DNA of 64,000 nt from Ruminococcus sp. OA3. Lineage in GTDB: Bacteria; Bacillota; Clostridia; Lachnospirales; Lachnospiraceae. The notes beneath the pieces are model-generated. The model had not been told where the DNA came from. It saw only the letters and a list, made by a program, of their open reading frames with translations, and made no database searches. This document shows positions 56,055-63,518 of the stretch, in pieces. Numbering within the stretch: the first letter of the stretch is position 1; every line of letters begins with the position of its first letter. Location of the stretch: contig NZ_JAKNTO010000001.1 of the NCBI RefSeq assembly GCF_022440845.1, forward strand, positions 868,001 through 932,000, given 5' to 3'. The translations under genes and the position numbers were made by a program.

Positions 56055-56951
56055 TCAGGTGTTATGGGATTTCCAAAATATTTTATCCATATGCGATAAG
56101 TTTTCACGTGTCGCGATCACCTGATTGGCAACATGCAGGTAACGCCGAGTCGTGTTAATCTCTTCATGACCCATCAGAACCATTAGCCGATAAATATCAA
56201 TGCGCCCATAACGTTCATACTGATCGAGACAGTAGTTTGTTGCAAAATTGTGCCGGAGCTTGTGGGATGAGAACTCAAAGGGCAGCCTCTTCGACATCTT
56301 ATACATCATATGCTTCACCGAATCCGTAGTAACCTGTTCACCACGGTGGGACACGAATGCATATGAGCTTTCAAAAGGACATTTCGACCAGTATTTCCGG
56401 AAAAATGCAATGGTCACTTTCCCGATCGAGACAATCCGTTCTTTCTGACCTTTTCCAAAGACTTTTACATATTGTTCACGTACATGGACATTTTTGCGTA
56501 ATAAGGTACAGACTTCATTTTGCCGCACTCCGGCATCCAGCATCAAGGAGATTATCGCCCGGTTCCGTATGGTAACCCAAGAAACGGAAGTCTGGACAGA
56601 ATCGAAGATCAGGCGGATATCTTCCTCAGAATAAATATCTAAAGTCTTTTTTGGTGACTTTGGCACCTTGATACGCCGATAATCAGCCGGGCATCCATAA
56701 TTATCACAGAGCCAGCGGACAAATATCTTAAGGTTCCTGATATACGTGGAAAGTGTAGCCCGTGCAAGTTCACGTTCCATTAACTGTAGAATATAACGCT
56801 GCACATCCTGATAGGTCAGTGTTTCCACCGATTTATCACACACTAATACAAAAGGTGTAATAAAGCACCGATAATTGTACAAAGACTTGTCAGACAAGCC
56901 ATGCAGATGTTTCTCAAACATAAAACTTTCAAACGCTGTTTGCAGTGTCAT
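56055..56951 (-). CDS. Tyrosine recombinase/integrase of the prophage
   Basis: 298 residues from ATG 56951 with AGGGGGA upstream. N-terminal SAM-like core-binding domain (1-90) and C-terminal catalytic domain with the full set: Arg143 (DAGVRQNEV), Lys167, His230-x-x-Arg233 (SHKLRHNFA), His262 (MGHEEINTTRRYLH) and Tyr271. It sits right beside attL, the usual place for an integrase using the tRNA 3' end. The start overlaps the rep gene by 23 nt, so integration and replication genes share one transcript. Confidence 0.93.
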   Translation of the reverse strand: MTLQTAFESFMFEKHLHGLSDKSLYNYRCFITPFVLVCDKSVETLTYQDVQRYILQLMERELARATLSTYIRNLKIFVRWLCDNYGCPADYRRIKVPKSPKKTLDIYSEEDIRLIFDSVQTSVSWVTIRNRAIISLMLDAGVRQNEVCTLLRKNVHVREQYVKVFGKGQKERIVSIGKVTIAFFRKYWSKCPFESSYAFVSHRGEQVTTDSVKHMMYKMSKRLPFEFSSHKLRHNFATNYCLDQYERYGRIDIYRLMVLMGHEEINTTRRYLHVANQVIATRENLSHMDKIFWKSHNT

Positions 56952-57792
56952 AAGTATCCCCCTGGGCGAACAGTGACAGATCATAACCAATCCCATCTTT
57001 GACAATATGCTCATAGTAAAAAACAGTACGCGCTTCTACGCCAATTTCATAATAAAGCTGCTTAAAGTTCCGGACATCGTCCTGGACAAGTTCATCATGC
57101 AGGGCATAAAGGTCTGATGCATCCAGAATGGCAGTATACTCTTTTGGGGTATTCAGGTTCCTGCTATGCCAGTACTTCCGTTTGTTCTTTGTATGTTCCA
57201 TTAAATCTTTTGTTGTATATTTTGTTATGTATTTCGTTGCAGCTTCGTTATTCTTTACGCGGGTTGCAGTGGTAAAACCAAACTTGTATCGCCCGATATT
57301 ATAGATCGGTTCTTTATCTTTGGTATAATGACCGGAAAATTCCATCCGTAGATGTTCAGAATCACTCATCAATCCATGGAAGTGAAACGCCCCATCTTTG
57401 TGACGTTCCGGCACGATCAAATATTTAAAGTCATCCCCACAATCCCTTTTCAAGTTTTTTAACCAATCTGACAATTTTTTGGTACACACAGAATAATCAT
57501 AACGGTCGACTTTTTTTGCATCAAAGGTAATTGTGACGAACCAGTCCCATTCATTGGAACGACTCAAGTCATAGATTTTATTCTTTGCCCGTTTCATCGA
57601 ATTTTGAACGCTTCTTTCGTGCTCATCAGCAATTGATTCAAAGTCGTTAACCACACGTGCTTTTTCACCGAACGGAGTCTCTTTATACTCTGGTACATTC
57701 TCTATTTTCTTCTCACCAGTGTAGACCAGATGGGAGTAAATTGACGTCTGAATCTGTCCATTGCCATAATCTTTCACCCTCAGATTATACAT
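56929..57792 (-). CDS. HUH-type rolling-circle replication initiator (Rep)
   Basis: 287 residues. Motif 1 WFVTITF (84-90), HUH motif 2 GAFHFHGLM (His137, His139), and motif 3 with Tyr188/Tyr192 and Lys191/Lys195 (ATKYITKYTTK). Such proteins nick the plus-strand origin and start rolling-circle synthesis of filamentous phage DNA. Upstream is the Zot-like gene; downstream the integrase gene overlaps. Confidence 0.85.
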   Translation of the reverse strand: MYNLRVKDYGNGQIQTSIYSHLVYTGEKKIENVPEYKETPFGEKARVVNDFESIADEHERSVQNSMKRAKNKIYDLSRSNEWDWFVTITFDAKKVDRYDYSVCTKKLSDWLKNLKRDCGDDFKYLIVPERHKDGAFHFHGLMSDSEHLRMEFSGHYTKDKEPIYNIGRYKFGFTTATRVKNNEAATKYITKYTTKDLMEHTKNKRKYWHSRNLNTPKEYTAILDASDLYALHDELVQDDVRNFKQLYYEIGVEARTVFYYEHIVKDGIGYDLSLFAQGDTYDTANSV

Positions 57793-57837
57793 ATCCTCAC
57801 CTCAAAATTTAAAAAATACACTTAAGTGTTGCTATAG

Positions 57838-58578
57838 TCAAGTATAAGCCCCTGCTGCCCCAGCACCCCCGCCACCATCGGACGGGTCCCCCTGACCCCC
57901 ATCCTCAAGTGACAGAGGTGATGGGGCAGGAGAGCAGTCATTGACTACAACAACTCTTTTATCGAACTCCTCAATACTTGCATGAGTATCATAGATCGAG
58001 TAATATTTCTTATGCTTCCGAAAACACTCACTTCCTACTTTCTCATGCATGGGATACCAGACTTTGACAGCAATAAACAGTTCGCCAAGTGCCAATGCCG
58101 TGATAATCTTACCTTTATAGCCAAAGTTGGACATCTTCCGGTGAATATATTCATACTCAATTAGGGCGCGTATCTGGCGGTCAAGCATCCGGTCAAACTG
58201 TGCAATCAGGATGATATCAAAGCCCAAATGCCCATGCAATGTGAAAAACTCAAGCCAGTCACTCCGACCTTGACGGCCCCAGTCCCGGGCGTTGAATATC
58301 CGTTGGGCTTCATCAATCACAATTTTGATATGCCCTTCCTTTTTCGCGATGGAGAACTTCTTGTCTTTAAAATAGGTATTCGAGTAATTAATCAGCATCC
58401 GAGGTGTCAATTTCAGATTCGGCAAATACTGAAAATCTGCACGTTTATGCGGTATCTTTTCCGTCGCGATCGGAAAGTTGCAGATCACCGGAAAACCATA
58501 CGTCAGCCAGTTTCTGATATTTCTTGCGATATGCAAGGACTTCCCACTTCTGGGAGTCCCGCTGTATAACATAATCAT
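57838..58578 (-). CDS. Zot-like phage assembly ATPase (pI-like)
   Basis: 246 residues from ATG 58578 with AAGGAGGT upstream. Starts MIMLYSGTPRSGKSLHIARN with Walker A at 7-14, then HIKIVIDEAQRIFNARDW as Walker B (about 83-100), then LEFFTLHGHLGFDIILIAQ, all characteristic of the Zot/pI family. These ATPases extrude and assemble filamentous virions at the membrane. The tail is Gly/Ser/Pro rich (GGQGDPSDGGGGAGAAGAYT). No clear C-terminal TM helix such as in pI of Ff phages was seen; a hydrophobic stretch near 155-175 (ITALALGELFIAVKVWY) may serve. Confidence 0.88.
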   Translation of the reverse strand: MIMLYSGTPRSGKSLHIARNIRNWLTYGFPVICNFPIATEKIPHKRADFQYLPNLKLTPRMLINYSNTYFKDKKFSIAKKEGHIKIVIDEAQRIFNARDWGRQGRSDWLEFFTLHGHLGFDIILIAQFDRMLDRQIRALIEYEYIHRKMSNFGYKGKIITALALGELFIAVKVWYPMHEKVGSECFRKHKKYYSIYDTHASIEEFDKRVVVVNDCSPAPSPLSLEDGGQGDPSDGGGGAGAAGAYT

Positions 58579-58605
58579 GTTTACCTCCTTCTTCGGTTGC
58601 ATACG

Positions 58606-58827
58606 CTATTCAATCGCCCGTATCCACCTTAAAATAATACTGTAAAGATAGAAGAATCCAATCGCAACCAACCAAGCCGAGCCAATCTTCAGGAACATTC
58701 CTACAGGAATAAAATAATTCAGGTAGCCAAGATAGGGAAGTGCTTCTAAACTGTCCAGAAATGCCGAAAACGGACTTGTAGGCAGTAACTTTAATACCCA
58801 GTCCAAGAACTTTGTAACAATCTCCAT
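58606..58827 (-). CDS. Small membrane protein, candidate pVI-like minor coat protein
   Basis: 73 residues from ATG 58827 with GGAGGA. Two hydrophobic segments; the second (about 44-65, GSAWLVAIGFFYLYSIILRW) is a clear TM helix ending in a basic tail. Position between the pIII-like and Zot-like genes is that of gene VI in filamentous phages. Role by position only. Confidence 0.6.
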   Translation of the reverse strand: MEIVTKFLDWVLKLLPTSPFSAFLDSLEALPYLGYLNYFIPVGMFLKIGSAWLVAIGFFYLYSIILRWIRAIE

Positions 58828-58837
58828 CAAATCCTCC

Positions 58838-60292
58838 CTATCCTTTAATCAGTGTACGTGTAGAAAGTATTAAAGCCACACAGAAACCTAATGTTTCCAG
58901 TATCCGAAATATCTTTACAACCGAATCATAGTCTTGAAAGTCAATAATCCATTTTTCATCTGCTAAGACTTTCCCCCGAAACTCAACATGAAACGGAAGT
59001 GTAAAAGTCGGGACTTGTGGTTCTGCATCCAGAAGTTCAAAGGTGTGCATCAAATCAAATGGAATGCAAAAAGGAAAGAGTGTCTTAAGATCAGCTGTGA
59101 ATGATTCATTATCTGGATTATCTGGTTGTTCCGGCGGGGGAGTTGGTGTTATATCTGGATTGTCAGGATTTCCCGGATCTGTGCCCGGATCCGTAACAGG
59201 TGTCGTGATCGTATTAACAAAGTTATCAACAGCAGACTGTCGTTCAGCAGTTGACTGCGCGTTCTGAAGCTGGTTAATATAATCCTGCAATTGCGACTTT
59301 GAAGGCATATAAACTTGTTTCGGCAATTCCTGTACTTCCGGCGATTCCTGCGCCTTAGAAGTAAGAGCAATATTGGAATTATTTAACTTACTTGCGGGTT
59401 TTGCCACATAAGGCTCCTGCTCAATACAATGTGCATTATAATAATCTGTAAATCCACTGTCACCCCAAGGAAAAACAGGAACATTGGAAGATATAGAGTA
59501 AGCATAATTAGGGTTAATTTCATAATAAGTCATTAGAGGCGTATTTGTAGTTTTCCACGCACCATCAGAATATGTATAACGATTGCTACCACGAGATTGG
59601 GTATACGCACCATAATACGGACCCTTATCCGCACGCATAAGAGCAAACGGGTCTTTCTGCATCATAATTGTAACCGTCTTTTCGGTACCCCCTTTAGCAG
59701 TGCCGACAAGCATAAAATAATACGGTTTATCTTCTAACCTACGTAAAAATTCATCATAAGGTATCAGGTCTGTAATGTTTTCTTGTTTAGCCAATTCCTG
59801 TGTTGCAAAATCCATATAATCACCTTTCGGCAACATATCCACAAGCTTTTCATTCGCTTGAAGGAAAATAGTAGCAATGGCACCTTTCAGGTAAAGACCT
59901 CCATGTTTATCCAGATTCTTCTTAACAAGGTTCTTAAATTGCTCCCACTTCGAAGGCTTATTATTCGGGTCTTGGTCAGGGTCAGTTTCTGGATTCGTCA
60001 TACCTGATTCCTCATAAGCCAGATCAAAGCTAATCCCATCCATCAAACCAGCAACATCATCAGCAACCCCTTGCAGATCTTGCGCCCAGTTGTCAACATT
60101 TTGGTCAACATCCACATACCCGGTATAGGTAATTCCAGCCGACGCCAAGAACATCAATAAAATCGCAACATCATCCACAATTGCAATCGCTTCTACTTCT
60201 TGTGGTGTTTTATAAGCTATATACGCCGAACTAACTACCAGTGTCAGGCAGAGCAGAAGAGTAGTAATCACTTTCATCCATTTCTTTTTCAT
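58838..60292 (-). CDS. pIII-like minor coat/adsorption protein
   Basis: 484 residues. Signal peptide (MKKKWMKVITTLLLCLTLVV, to about 30), a large extracellular part, a low-complexity Pro/Asp/Asn linker (DPGTDPGNPDNPDITPTPPP, about 375-410), and a C-terminal TM anchor (ILETLGFCVALILSTRTL, about 464-482). This is the architecture of receptor-binding pIII proteins: exported N domain, flexible linker, membrane anchor. No sequence similarity to Ff pIII was recognised. 7 nt upstream of the pVI-like gene. Confidence 0.75.
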   Translation of the reverse strand: MKKKWMKVITTLLLCLTLVVSSAYIAYKTPQEVEAIAIVDDVAILLMFLASAGITYTGYVDVDQNVDNWAQDLQGVADDVAGLMDGISFDLAYEESGMTNPETDPDQDPNNKPSKWEQFKNLVKKNLDKHGGLYLKGAIATIFLQANEKLVDMLPKGDYMDFATQELAKQENITDLIPYDEFLRRLEDKPYYFMLVGTAKGGTEKTVTIMMQKDPFALMRADKGPYYGAYTQSRGSNRYTYSDGAWKTTNTPLMTYYEINPNYAYSISSNVPVFPWGDSGFTDYYNAHCIEQEPYVAKPASKLNNSNIALTSKAQESPEVQELPKQVYMPSKSQLQDYINQLQNAQSTAERQSAVDNFVNTITTPVTDPGTDPGNPDNPDITPTPPPEQPDNPDNESFTADLKTLFPFCIPFDLMHTFELLDAEPQVPTFTLPFHVEFRGKVLADEKWIIDFQDYDSVVKIFRILETLGFCVALILSTRTLIKG

Positions 60293-60305
60293 TGTTTTCC
60301 CCCTC

Positions 60306-60416
60306 CTAAAAATTAAAAATGTTGAAAAGCATCAAAACCAAGTAATATAGACCAAAATAAAGACCACAATAAAAAAATGATAAAAACGCAACAAATAACA
60401 ATAAATATGACAGCAT
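60306..60416 (-). CDS. 36-residue hydrophobic peptide, candidate pVII/pIX-like minor coat protein
   Basis: ATG 60416 follows AAGGAGA with 5 nt spacing. The peptide starts MLSYLLLFVAFLSFFYCGLY and is a single hydrophobic helix rich in Phe, Tyr and Leu, ending NIFNF. Length equals that of Ff pVII (33) and pIX (32). It lies between the coat-gene terminator and the pIII-like gene. Functional call rests on size and position. Confidence 0.5.
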   Translation of the reverse strand: MLSYLLLFVAFLSFFYCGLYFGLYYLVLMLFNIFNF

Positions 60417-60441
60417 CTTATTCTCCTTCTTTTTATGAAAA

Positions 60442-60465
60442 AAGGGCTGGCAATCGCCAACCCTT
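60442..60465 (-). terminator. Terminator downstream of the coat protein genes
   Basis: On the minus strand AAGGGTTGGC, loop GATT, GCCAGCCCTT followed by a six-T run. The stem has one G-U pair. It separates abundant coat genes from the low-level pIII/assembly genes, as the central terminator of Ff phages does. Confidence 0.78.
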
Positions 60466-60493
60466 CGGCATATCTGCCTACGTACCTAATTCC

Positions 60494-60658
60494 TTAGGCT
60501 TTTCCGGTAACCTTCTTAAATACCTTAATACTGACTGTTACAACCAGAATACCGCCGATAATCGGGAGTGCGATCGGGAGGACAGAGCCGATAACTCCGG
60601 TAATGGAAGAGCCAATTTCCGTAAAAGAAGATGTCAAGCTTGTTACGATAGATTCCAT
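60494..60658 (-). CDS. Major coat protein candidate (pVIII-like), 54 residues
   Basis: ATG 60658 follows AAAGGAG. The peptide begins MESIVTSLTSSFTEIGSSIT, then a hydrophobic helix (about 23-45, VIGSVLPIALPIIGGILVV), then a basic tail (KVFKKVTGKA). This amphipathic-hydrophobic-basic order is that of inovirus major coat proteins, here without a separate cleavable signal. It is the last coat gene before the terminator. Confidence 0.78.
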   Translation of the reverse strand: MESIVTSLTSSFTEIGSSITGVIGSVLPIALPIIGGILVVTVSIKVFKKVTGKA

Positions 60659-60677
60659 AAGGTTTCTCCTTTCCGGC

Positions 60678-60827
60678 TTACGCCTGTTTGAATATTTTCA
60701 CTAAACCGGATACGACAAGACCAACGGCTAAGGGGATAGCACTGGCAAGGAAGCCGACCGGGATAAATGAAACCATGAGTTGTGAGGTATCCGAAACAGT
60801 AAGGGCAATCATTTTGACGGTATCCAT
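60678..60827 (-). CDS. Second coat-like membrane protein, 49 residues
   Basis: ATG 60827 follows AAGGAGGA. The start MDTVKMIALTVSDTSQLMVS is followed by one hydrophobic helix (IPVGFLASAIPLAVGLVVSG) and a basic end KIFKQA. Same build and size as the neighbouring coat candidate but without clear sequence identity. It could be a second coat protein or a minor capping protein. Confidence 0.65.
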   Translation of the reverse strand: MDTVKMIALTVSDTSQLMVSFIPVGFLASAIPLAVGLVVSGLVKIFKQA

Positions 60828-60837
60828 AAAATCCTCC

Positions 60838-61170
60838 TTAATGATGCAGGAAGCGGGAGAGAATCACGGTACAGATCGCACCGAAGATCATGGCAATTCC
60901 GCAAAGCATCGGTATCTGGATATTTTCAAGGTTCTGAAGGTGTGTCTCTGTTTTTTCCTGAATCGCTGTCAATGTTTTAGCAAGCTCCTTACTCTGTGCC
61001 AGATACGTTTCATCCGTCAGAAGTTTTACTTCATCAGCTGTCATCTTACCATCCATGCGTACCAGCAGTTCATAGATATCAGAAAGCTGTGTCTCACCGG
61101 ATACAGACGTTTCCGTCTGTGTATCGGCTGCCTGTGCATTCAGGTAGTCTTGTACTAACGTTTCATTCAT
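60838..61170 (-). CDS. Prophage membrane protein with cytoplasmic coiled region
   Basis: 110 residues: acidic, Thr/Gln-rich N-terminal part, helical stretch (about 45-85) and a single C-terminal TM helix (IPMLCGIAMIFGAICTVILS). AGGTGATGG precedes the ATG. Not recognised as a known family. Leads the coat gene block, directly after the hairpin region. It may be a virion or assembly component. Confidence 0.55.
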   Translation of the reverse strand: MNETLVQDYLNAQAADTQTETSVSGETQLSDIYELLVRMDGKMTADEVKLLTDETYLAQSKELAKTLTAIQEKTETHLQNLENIQIPMLCGIAMIFGAICTVILSRFLHH

Positions 61171-61198
61171 GCCATCACCTCACGTTGGGCAGACAAGC

Positions 61199-61310
61199 GG
61201 CAGGGTAGGAAATGCGCCACCCTGCCACCAATCATTAGTTTGGGGGATTACCGGGTTCTACACCATGCCGTCAAGGGGCAAGCCTTCGGACTACGTCCCC
61301 TTGACGGCAT
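61199..61310. other. Two strong hairpins in the prophage intergenic region
   Basis: GGCAGGGT (61199-61206) pairs with ACCCTGCC (61219-61226), and ATGCCGTCAAGGGG (61265-61278) pairs perfectly with CCCCTTGACGGCAT (61297-61310) over an 18-nt loop. They fill most of the 150-nt gap between the early and coat genes. Inoviruses keep their origin and packaging hairpin in such a region; a terminator for the early transcript is the simpler alternative. Confidence 0.6.
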
Positions 61311-61320
61311 TCTTTTCTGC

Positions 61321-61590
61321 TCACGACTTATTCGCCGGAAGTGGCTTATCAACGTTGACATCGAGTACCCGAAGGCTCTTAAAGGTCGTGTTGTAGTCGA
61401 GATAGCATTGTACTTTGCTGAATTCCGGCAGGGAAGTTGCTTTCTTGTAGATATCTTCATTTGTGGAACATTCCACCGTGTCCAGACCGTCAATCTCACG
61501 CAGGAGTACCTTCGGGGTTGTCTGGGACGGGTCGCGGTAATTCGGTTTCATGATCGCTCCGGCAAGAACATAATTTCCATACATTTTCAT
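61321..61590 (-). CDS. Prophage protein, possible ssDNA-binding (pV-like) protein
   Basis: 89 residues from ATG 61590 (MKMYGNYV) with AGAGGT about 9 nt upstream. Predicted beta-rich (YVLAGAIMKPNYR, VLLREIDGLD, KVQCYLDYNTTFKSLRVLDV), with no TM. Size, beta content and position before the coat genes suit the ssDNA-binding protein of filamentous phages. No sequence motif proves it. Confidence 0.45.
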   Translation of the reverse strand: MKMYGNYVLAGAIMKPNYRDPSQTTPKVLLREIDGLDTVECSTNEDIYKKATSLPEFSKVQCYLDYNTTFKSLRVLDVNVDKPLPANKS

Positions 61591-61609
61591 AAGCATTTAC
61601 CTCTCTTCT

Positions 61610-61813
61610 CTATCTTTGAATATAATCATCTGCACTTTGCAGAATGGACATGACACTGTCCAGCATCTTGCAGTAACGCCGATACTGGGCAGCCGTCACC
61701 TTACAGCCTGATCCCTGGCATTCCTGATAATACCGGACCTGCATCGTAAGGTATTTATGATAATCGAGCAATACAGGCAGAGGCATCTTAACTACATACG
61801 TTCTTTCAAACAT
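61610..61813 (-). CDS. Small prophage protein of unknown function
   Basis: 67 residues from ATG 61813 (MFERTYVV) with AAGGAG 7 nt upstream. Contains a Tyr-rich helix (LLDYHKYLTMQVRYYQECQ) and a second helix with YRRYCKML. Its start overlaps the end of the upstream ORF by 8 nt, indicating translational coupling. No family recognised. Confidence 0.5.
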   Translation of the reverse strand: MFERTYVVKMPLPVLLDYHKYLTMQVRYYQECQGSGCKVTAAQYRRYCKMLDSVMSILQSADDYIQR

Positions 61814-62003
61814 CCAACCGCTCCTTTTTGACCAGCTCATTCATACATTTTTGAGCAGTATTGAAACTTAACAAATCATAATAGTTGAGAGTAAAGTGAT
61901 TCAAGCCATCAGTGGAATCGAGAACCTGAATCAGTGCGCCAGTCTCATAAGCAAACCGGAGCAGAAAGACATAATTGTTTGTAAATAGCTCTAACCTGTA
62001 CAT
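61806..62003 (-). CDS. Small prophage protein of unknown function
   Basis: 65 residues from ATG 62003 (MYRLELF) with AAAGGA 9 nt upstream. Begins with a short hydrophobic segment (NNYVFLLRFAYETGALIQVL) and ends in a charged helix. Early region of the phage operon, coupled to the next ORF. No family recognised. Confidence 0.5.
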   Translation of the reverse strand: MYRLELFTNNYVFLLRFAYETGALIQVLDSTDGLNHFTLNYYDLLSFNTAQKCMNELVKKERLDV

Positions 62004-62016
62004 TTCGCCCAATCCT

Positions 62017-62265
62017 TTATTTGAGGGAGGAGGGAGCCGGAACTCCCGCCGTCCGTGTCACCGCATTTTCTTTGTATTCCCGTAAATCAATTGCATATCC
62101 GAGTTCCAACGTCCATTCCATTTTTTCATTAAAATTTATTGTGCTACTGATCGAACCGATGGTCAGATATGGATTAGTATCCTCATGATCCAATCATTCC
62201 CGTACACAGGCTATAATGTTTTTCAGTACTTCATTTTCCAGTTTTAAACGCTCCATTCTTGTCAT
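62017..62265 (-). pseudogene. First early prophage ORF with an in-frame TGA
   Basis: ATG 62265 with GGGAGGA starts a frame of 82 codons interrupted by TGA at codon 24 (62194-62196). Before it: MTRMERLKLENEVLKNIIAC; after it the frame stays open for 58 codons (LDHEDTNPYLTIGSISS to the end), closing 14 nt before the next start. The downstream part looks coding. Either a nonsense mutation inactivated it, or there is readthrough, or restart at the TTG right after the TGA. Confidence 0.45.
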
Positions 62266-62360
62266 ATAAAATCCTCCCTCTTCCCTTCATGCATAAAAGC
62301 ATGATATAATTAAACACTATACATTTAATACTTATTTGATAAGTTTTACTCTTTGAGTAT

Positions 62361-62378
62361 ATCCCAAAAAAATGGGAT
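62361..62378. promoter_or_regulatory. Prophage operator 1
   Basis: ATCCCAAAAAAATGGGAT, a palindrome with 6-bp arms ATCCCA/TGGGAT and a 6-nt A-rich centre, between the early minus-strand ORFs and the repressor gene. A second, nearly identical site follows 31 bp later. Confidence 0.75.
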
Positions 62379-62391
62379 TGTCAATAAAAAT

Positions 62392-62409
62392 ATCCCAAAT
62401 AAATGGGAT
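62392..62409. promoter_or_regulatory. Prophage operator 2
   Basis: ATCCCAAATAAATGGGAT, 17 of 18 bases identical to operator 1. The 31-bp centre-to-centre distance is about three helical turns, so two repressor dimers could bind the same face. It ends just before the GGAGGAGG of the repressor gene, suggesting autoregulation. Confidence 0.75.
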
Positions 62410-62424
62410 GGAGGAGGAGAAAAA

Positions 62425-62766
62425 ATGATTGATGAAAATTATTTTGGAAGAAGGCTGGAGGAATGCATAAAAAAGGCAGGGTATACGAACAGTCAGATTA
62501 CAAAAGAATTGAATTTATCAAAAAATGCCATAGGTAATTATAAAAATAATCAAATTCCAAACGCATCAATATTATATAAAATTTCCCAAATACTAGGGAC
62601 AACAATGGAATATTTATTGACGGGAAAAAATGAATCGGAGTTAACAGATGAAGAGAGCAAAATAATAAAAGCATACAGATTAGCACCTGAAGGGATTCAA
62701 CAAGCAACAAAAAAAATATTAGATATACCAGATACGGGGAAATCATCGAATTCAAAAATTGGTTAA
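62425..62766 (+). CDS. XRE-family (CI-like) prophage repressor
   Basis: 113 residues from ATG 62425 with GGAGGAGGA; the longer frame to 62353 would run through the operators. N-terminal Cro/C1 helix-turn-helix (about 8-65): ITKELNLSKNAIGNYKNNQIPNAS split as helix 2 and 3, and ILYKISQILGTTMEYLLTG. Short C-terminal helix (about 70-100). Divergent from the phage operon with paired operators, so it is the likely lysogeny repressor. AT-rich compared with host genes. Confidence 0.88.
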   Translation: MIDENYFGRRLEECIKKAGYTNSQITKELNLSKNAIGNYKNNQIPNASILYKISQILGTTMEYLLTGKNESELTDEESKIIKAYRLAPEGIQQATKKILDIPDTGKSSNSKIG

Positions 62767-62804
62767 AAAGATAATTTAAAGTACACAAATGAGGGAGATT
62801 TCAT

Positions 62805-63518
62805 ATGGATCAATTAGCTAACTTGGCAACGGAGTTTTTTGTAATTGTTGTTTTTATAGTAACTATTGTTGTTGGTATACAAGTTTACATCCAGAACAAA
62901 AGATACAAAAATTCATCTTATGGTAAACAAAGCAAAATATCCTTTTTTAAAATCATAGAAGACAAAGGTGCAAGAGGGGAATATAGAACTTCTTATGAAC
63001 TGGAAAAAGCAAATTTTTATAAGAAATTTATATTTAACTGTTATGTACCGAATTACAAAAATGAGCTTACAGAAATAGATATTATAATGCTATCTACAAA
63101 AGGTATCTTTGTTGTAGAAAATAAAAATTATGCAGGTTGGATATTCGGAGATGAAAATAGTAAAAATTGGTGTCAGACTCTGAACGGGAAAAAATCCTTT
63201 TTCTACAATCCTATAAAGCAGAACAAAAGTCATATTAAAAATTTGAATAGAGTTCTTGAACAGGATATCGCAAATTTACAATCACTTATTACATTCAATC
63301 GTTCGGAATTGAAAAAAATTGCTGTTGAATCAGACAACATACATGTGATGAATATTAATCAAATCAAAAAATTCATAAGTAAATGTAATAAGCAAGAGAA
63401 TATTTACACCGAAGAAGAGGTAAATGATTTACATAATAAACTAATCCCATATACGCAAGTATCTGAGGAAGATAAACAAAAACATATTGAAAGGATAAAA
63501 AATACATATAAAAAGTAA
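62805..63518 (+). CDS. Membrane-anchored NERD-domain protein (nuclease-related)
   Basis: 237 residues. One N-terminal TM helix (about 9-28), then a NERD domain (about 55-160): GARGEYRTSYEL with Glu59, NELTEIDIIMLSTKGIFVVE with Asp92, and VVENKNYAGWIFG with Glu105 and Lys107, i.e. the E...D...ExK core of restriction-endonuclease-like folds. It is transcribed with or after the repressor at the attR edge, the usual place for lysogenic-conversion cargo. It could act in superinfection exclusion or defence, but no activity is known. A homologue begins at 63833 outside the element. Confidence 0.8.
   Translation: MDQLANLATEFFVIVVFIVTIVVGIQVYIQNKRYKNSSYGKQSKISFFKIIEDKGARGEYRTSYELEKANFYKKFIFNCYVPNYKNELTEIDIIMLSTKGIFVVENKNYAGWIFGDENSKNWCQTLNGKKSFFYNPIKQNKSHIKNLNRVLEQDIANLQSLITFNRSELKKIAVESDNIHVMNINQIKKFISKCNKQENIYTEEEVNDLHNKLIPYTQVSEEDKQKHIERIKNTYKK

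Noticed and set aside
57838-58578. Enterotoxin (zonula occludens toxin)
   Set aside because: The name Zot refers to the family; this is a phage assembly ATPase. The sequence gives no support for toxin activity.
61265-61310. CRISPR repeat or tRNA
   Set aside because: A single palindrome with a unique loop; no repeated spacing and no tRNA arms. No CRISPR array was seen anywhere in the window.
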